Position numbers and translations under genes: made by a program
Shown: positions 60,597 through 64,000 of the stretch, in pieces
Layout of the letters: every line of letters starts with the position of its first letter
Position numbering within the stretch: the stretch's first letter is position 1
The notes under the pieces: generated by a model
What the model was told of the DNA's origin: nothing
The model's database searches: none
The model's input: only the letters and a program-made list of their open reading frames with translations
Source of the DNA: JADFXI01 sp963784135
GTDB taxonomy: Bacteria > Nitrospirota > Thermodesulfovibrionia > Thermodesulfovibrionales > Dissulfurispiraceae
NCBI GenBank assembly: GCA_963784135.1
Contig: CAWAQG010000001.1
Span: 26,362-90,361, forward strand
Length of the DNA: 64,000 nucleotides
Reading direction: 5' to 3'

Positions 60597-60620
60597 ATAT
60601 TTAAGTGGAACTTTTGTCAA
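60597..60620 (-). promoter_or_regulatory. Promoter of the riboswitch-cbiM transcript
   Basis: TTGACA on the minus strand (60620-60615) is followed after 15-17 bases by TATTATAA, positioned just upstream of the aptamer. Confidence 0.5.
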
Positions 60621-60703
60621 CCTGGCTGCATCGAATAAATACACTATTCGTCCACTTATTCGTCAACCGCCGGCATTCCAAAGGTCCGATCTTCATAGGA
60701 ATA

Positions 60704-61609
60704 TTATTCTATATCCTCCTCGTCTTCGTCCTTATACTCTTTCTTCTTCCTGAGAATCACTATAAAACCATATATAGTTATTACAGCGGCAAATAAGAAG
60801 AGTATCTCGTAAAGATTATCTCCGATAAAGGAAACCCACAAAAATTTCCCGGCCAGAGATGATCTCCATCGTTTTTCAAGTTCCTCGAGAGAAATGGAGA
60901 GGCTCCTCTGGACTGCACCTTCCAGATCATCCCCGCTGCTCATATGTTCCAATATCCTGCGGACCCCTGAAACCCCAAACTCCCTTTCTATATATTCAAC
61001 TATGCTTTTGCTCTCTTCATAGGCAAGGACCATGGCTCTTCCATCGGAAGGAAAGTTTTCAGTTAACTGTTCTATGCTGATAAGTCGGTTTGAGAGGGAA
61101 GCCTCCCTGAGAACTGACCGGTTCCCATCAGCCATTATCTCAGATAACCCGCCACTGACCCACTGACAGATCCCTTCGTCAAACCATCTGGGAAGCTTCT
61201 CAAGGGCGATATGATGATGAAGTTCAAGATGACACATTTCATGCTTTAAGGTGACCCGAAGAGTAAAGGGGTAAACGTTCATTTTTGAAGCATCCATCAT
61301 GATTAGATTATTTTGAGGGACCGCAAGGGCGGTAACAAGATCACTTCCAGCGACCGTTTTGAATGAGGCACTATCTTTCACCAATATGATTTCAGGACGG
61401 GAAGTTGTTCCCCATCCGAGATCTTTTACCAACTCCTGCCGGATACCGGGATATGACTTGAGGACTTCCATTGCCAATGTTTTGAACTGGTCGTCAAACC
61501 TGACAATAACCCTCCCATCCTCTATGGTATGTCTTTCAGCATAAGAGCGCCCGGCAAAAAGCACCATCAAAAAAAGAACCATAAATGAAATAATTTTTCT
61601 CTTTTGCAT
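60704..61609 (-). CDS. Membrane-anchored gluzincin peptidase (MA-like)
   Basis: 301 residues with a signal peptide (IISFMVLFLMVLFAGRSYA). The zinc motif is LKHEMCHLELHHH (HEXXH), with the third ligand Glu in RWFDEGICQWVSG about 20 residues later. This pair marks the peptidase MA-like superfamily. A C-terminal membrane helix (ILFLFAAVITIYGFIVIL) and an acidic tail (KDEDEEDIE) follow. The protein should be anchored with its catalytic domain outside the cytoplasm. The substrate is unknown. It stands alone between tRNA-Val and the riboswitch. Confidence 0.85.
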   Translation of the reverse strand: MQKRKIISFMVLFLMVLFAGRSYAERHTIEDGRVIVRFDDQFKTLAMEVLKSYPGIRQELVKDLGWGTTSRPEIILVKDSASFKTVAGSDLVTALAVPQNNLIMMDASKMNVYPFTLRVTLKHEMCHLELHHHIALEKLPRWFDEGICQWVSGGLSEIMADGNRSVLREASLSNRLISIEQLTENFPSDGRAMVLAYEESKSIVEYIEREFGVSGVRRILEHMSSGDDLEGAVQRSLSISLEELEKRWRSSLAGKFLWVSFIGDNLYEILFLFAAVITIYGFIVILRKKKEYKDEDEEDIE

Positions 61610-61680
61610 GAAAATAGTGCCCTCTTCTAAAGAATACCATTTTCTCTGTCAGCTATAATGCTGTTCATGTATTTGATTAA

Positions 61681-61710
61681 AATAAAAAGGCCGGAGTGAT
61701 TTTCCGGCCT
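61681..61710 (-). terminator. Intrinsic terminator downstream of tRNA-Val
   Basis: On the minus strand AGGCCGGA and TCCGGCCT (61703-61710 and 61688-61695) form an 8-bp stem with a 7-base loop, followed by TTTTTATT. It lies 43 bp beyond the tRNA 3' end. Confidence 0.8.
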
Positions 61711-61752
61711 CTGCAAAAACTGTCAGCATTGATTCTAAAGGATAAAAAAGAA

Positions 61753-61824
<72 letters not shown>

Positions 61825-61895
61825 AATGTCTTGAATATTAAACTAAATTTGCTATGCTCGTCAAGCCTAATTTGCCGAATGTGCCTATTTTGTGA

Positions 61896-62972
61896 CTATC
61901 CTGTGACTATTTGAGCTTCTTTTTCTGCAAAAAAGGCGTCCATTTTTCTGACTGCTTCGATGTTATGAGCTGGTGACAGGTGACTATATTTGAGCGTCAT
62001 TTTAAGTGACTTGTGACCAAGGAGACGGCTTACAGTTGTAATATCCACTCCAGCCATTACCAACTGACTTGCAAAGGTGTGCCTCATGTCGTGGAAATGA
62101 AAGTCGTGAATTCCTGCTTTTCTCAGTGCAGTGTGCCACGCCTTCTTAACATCACCGTAAGGCTTTCCGTTCGATGGATCAAAGAATACATACGGAACAT
62201 CAAGCCTGCGGGTAAGACCCTGCAAAGCGGCTCTTAGCGTATTGTTAATCGGTATCTCCCGACGCTCGCCGTTCTTTGTTTTATCCAATAAAATAAAACC
62301 ATGTCTCAGATCCACCTGCTTTTCCCATTGCAGGGAAAGTATCTCGCCTTTCCTGCATCCGGTATTCAGGGCAGTAATGACGATAGGCTTAAGGTGCCGG
62401 TCACATGCGTTGATAAGCTCCCGACATTCAACCTGCGAGAGAAAGCGCAGCCTATTAACAACACCTTTCAGTTCTTTTGCTTTCCTTACCTTCCGTAAGA
62501 CATCTTCGCTGCACATATCCCAGTCTACTGCTTTGGTAAACATGCTTTTAAGCAATGTTACCTGACGGTTGATATAAGCAGGGCTTTTACCTCTGGCAAT
62601 CTCGGATGACTGGAACTGCTCAACATGCCTTGCCGTGAAGTCCTGTAAGAGTATGTCACACAAACATACTGACAGGTGACTGCTCATGCACTTGCCGGAT
62701 TCCTTCCATGCTTTGTGTCTTGGTGCCGCCCATTCATCATGTTTGGTGACAAGCTCGGCAAAAGTGTATTCTTTCTCCGGCTCCGGCTCCGGCTCTTCTA
62801 CTGGTATATACTGCCCCAAGGCAATCTGAGCATTGATAGTCTTTAAAATCTGAGTTGCAATCTTCTTGTCGGATGTCCCGGTACTGCGCCTGTAACGCCT
62901 GCCGTTGACAGAAAAACTCATCCAGTAAGTGCCACACCTTAAATATAATCCGGTTTTTTTATTGCGTTTCAT
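61896..62972 (-). CDS. Tyrosine recombinase / phage-type integrase
   Basis: 358 residues from ATG 62972, which has a GGAG ribosome site. A start at 62987 is also in frame. An N-terminal arm-binding region (YWMSFSVNGRRYRRSTGTSD), a SAM-like core-binding domain (about 90-180) and the catalytic domain follow. Catalytic residues are visible: Arg in LNTGCRKGEILSL, HXXR in FHDMRHTFASQL, His in LLGHKS and Tyr in MTLKYSHL. It should integrate and excise the element that starts here. The gene ends 71 bp from the tRNA-Val 5' end. Confidence 0.95.
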   Translation of the reverse strand: MKRNKKTGLYLRCGTYWMSFSVNGRRYRRSTGTSDKKIATQILKTINAQIALGQYIPVEEPEPEPEKEYTFAELVTKHDEWAAPRHKAWKESGKCMSSHLSVCLCDILLQDFTARHVEQFQSSEIARGKSPAYINRQVTLLKSMFTKAVDWDMCSEDVLRKVRKAKELKGVVNRLRFLSQVECRELINACDRHLKPIVITALNTGCRKGEILSLQWEKQVDLRHGFILLDKTKNGERREIPINNTLRAALQGLTRRLDVPYVFFDPSNGKPYGDVKKAWHTALRKAGIHDFHFHDMRHTFASQLVMAGVDITTVSRLLGHKSLKMTLKYSHLSPAHNIEAVRKMDAFFAEKEAQIVTG

Positions 62973-63049
62973 AATGTCTTTCTCCATTATTCACGCAATC
63001 CTTTTGATTCCCCGCATTGTCAAAGAGCCGGTTAAATTATACCACATGA

Positions 63050-63334
63050 TCAACCCAGAAACTCCTTTTTGGCAAGCTCAACCAAGTTATCCACATAAGC
63101 AGTCGCGCCCCGCTTTTTAAGAAGGTTCTTAAACCTGCGTCGTACCGGCATAGCCGATATGACTGGCATGACGGTCCTTTGTTGCAGCCACTTCATAACA
63201 TCGGTTTCACTGAAACGGACGAGCTTACCGACGTGAATGAAAGGGATTTTTCGCTGATGTGTCCATTTATAAATGGTGGACACCTCTACGCCCAACTTGT
63301 CTGAGAGTTCTTTTATATCCATAAACTTTTCCAT
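63050..63334 (-). CDS. Excisionase-like MerR-type HTH protein
   Basis: 94 residues. The first 55 form a winged HTH of the HTH_17/excisionase type (DIKELSDKLGVEVSTIYKW, KIPFIHVGKLVRFSETDVMKWL). The basic C-terminal extension (RRRFKNLLKKRG) is extra. A start at 63322 is equally possible. It is upstream of, and on the same strand as, the integrase gene, the usual xis-int order. It probably directs excision or represses element genes. Confidence 0.85.
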   Translation of the reverse strand: MEKFMDIKELSDKLGVEVSTIYKWTHQRKIPFIHVGKLVRFSETDVMKWLQQRTVMPVISAMPVRRRFKNLLKKRGATAYVDNLVELAKKEFLG

Positions 63335-63390
63335 ATTAATATTAATTTCTTGATTGACTGCAGGAGATTGTCACCGGCCATAAAATAATA

Positions 63391-63430
63391 ACCGCAAGGC
63401 CACACCCTTTTAGGATGCGAACCTTGCGGT
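63391..63430 (-). terminator. Hairpin terminator at end of right-edge gene
   Basis: ACCGCAAGG (63391-63399) and CCTTGCGGT (63422-63430) form a 9-bp stem with a large loop. On the minus strand it is followed by TATTATTTTA. It lies 14 bp past the stop of the right-edge gene. Confidence 0.5.
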
Positions 63431-63444
63431 AATGTGATAGGAGC

Positions 63445-64000
63445 TTATGCTGCTATACCGTGTTCGGCGATCACTTTTAGGTAGTCACCTCTTGTTTTTA
63501 CTCCCGGGAGAACCTTTGTCAGAGCGTCGTCGCCGAGACCCTTTTCCTTGAGCTTTTTCTTAAGCCCGATAATTTCTTTTGCGCCGACCGGCTTTGAATC
63601 TTCGCTGTTTGTCGAAGTACCGACAGATTGTTTTCCCTCTGCCTTGCCACTTGATTCTTCTGCCGTGCCTTTTGCCCGGTCGTCCTCGATATTACTACCG
63701 GCATCCTGAGTGATCGAAGGCTGACCTACACCCGCTAATACCGCTTCGTTCGTCTTCTTCTTTGCACCGGCCTCCTGCAGGAGACTATTAATTCGTCGAT
63801 AGTCGTAGCCTCATTGATCTTCTTGGCCGCTTCACCCTCAGTGAAACCTGCCCCGACAAGTGCCGTTTTTGCTTTGATTTTTACCTGGGCGCTGATGGCC
63901 GTCACCGCGTTGCTGCCTGCGCCCTTCCCTACATTAGAGATTGTGCTGGCCTGTGCTGGCTTTTGGGAACCGGCATCCTGTGCAGCAAAAGCTTTTCCAT
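63445..64000 (-). pseudogene. Ala/Lys-rich accessory protein, frameshifted and cut by right edge
   Basis: A leftward reading frame enters from the right edge. It reads AAQDAGSQKPAQAS, then KGAGSNAVTAISAQVKIKAK and TEGEAAKKINEATTIDEL. Near 63788 the frame must shift by one missing base to continue as SLLQEAGAKKKTNEAV, ending IAEHGIAA with TAA at 63445. The sequence is low-complexity, rich in Ala, Lys, Gly and Glu. QDAG recurs (AQDAGS, TQDAGS). I do not recognise a family; by location it belongs to the integrated element. The off-frame open stretch at 63519-63704 is not the gene. Confidence 0.55.

Noticed and set aside
63391..63430. Hairpin near the right edge considered as a CRISPR repeat or att site
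   Set aside because: Single copy, and followed by a T-rich stretch on the minus strand, so a terminator is simpler.
63519..63704. 61-residue open frame near right edge
   Set aside because: It is the off-frame reading of the Ala/Lys-rich gene, whose own frame continues to the stop at 63445.

Overview
No rRNA gene is present, so the host can only be inferred. The gene content suggests a free-living Gram-negative, probably flagellated bacterium. It includes cobalamin-controlled cobalt uptake, two B12-type radical SAM enzymes, sigma-54 promoters, many two-component and cyclic-di-GMP proteins, and nonulosonic-acid synthesis with glycosyltransferases. This mixture is common in Nitrospirota (Thermodesulfovibrionia) and Desulfobacterota. 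I favour one of those groups with low confidence.

Left region (1-11.5 kb): a leftward operon for a legionaminic-acid-type nonulosonate (legB, legC, FemAB-like acyltransferase, methyltransferase, legI, legG, ptmE-like, partial radical SAM). It is preceded by a good sigma-54 promoter, which fits flagellin glycosylation. Next to it are a DUF2920-like alpha/beta hydrolase and a TPR/SPINDLY glycosyltransferase. legC carries a one-base frameshift.

Housekeeping region (11.6-38 kb): ligA, a nucleotidyltransferase pair resembling a toxin-antitoxin/Abi unit, pncC, an HD-GYP protein, rarA (frameshifted), a glycosyltransferase, a ChaN-like protein, gpmA, an ABC-F ATPase, an S1-domain protein, a 54-residue cysteine-rich protein, two radical SAM proteins, ppnP, csp, oligoendopeptidase F, coaD-rsmD-purN, HU and a UvrD/PcrA helicase. 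The gaps hold three kinds of repeat: a family built on ATAGG/CCTAT units at gene 3' ends, REPIN/MITE-like inverted repeats, and a 169-bp element with perfect 32-bp arms.

Signalling region (38.5-59.1 kb): a rightward chemosensory operon (cheY, two cheW, a short MCP, cheB, cheR-TPR, cheA-REC, REC-kinase, HPt, REC-REC-GGDEF) that resembles the Wsp/alternative-function class. Its diguanylate cyclase has four single-base indels. Converging on it is a leftward operon (membrane hybrid kinase, GAF/HD-GYP phosphodiesterase, receiver, two cytoplasmic REC-kinases). That operon has a near-consensus sigma-54 promoter and upstream palindromes, directly behind a gene for a GAF-AAA+-Fis sigma-54 activator. 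A TusA-like protein and an orphan HPt protein diverge from the activator.

Right end (59.1-64 kb): a cobalamin riboswitch with a terminator controls cbiM and a small partner. A membrane-anchored gluzincin, tRNA-Val(GAC), and the start of an integrated element follow (tyrosine integrase, excisionase-like HTH protein, Ala/Lys-rich protein). A 21-bp near-copy of the tRNA 3' end lies 2.6 kb from the tRNA and may be an old attachment site.
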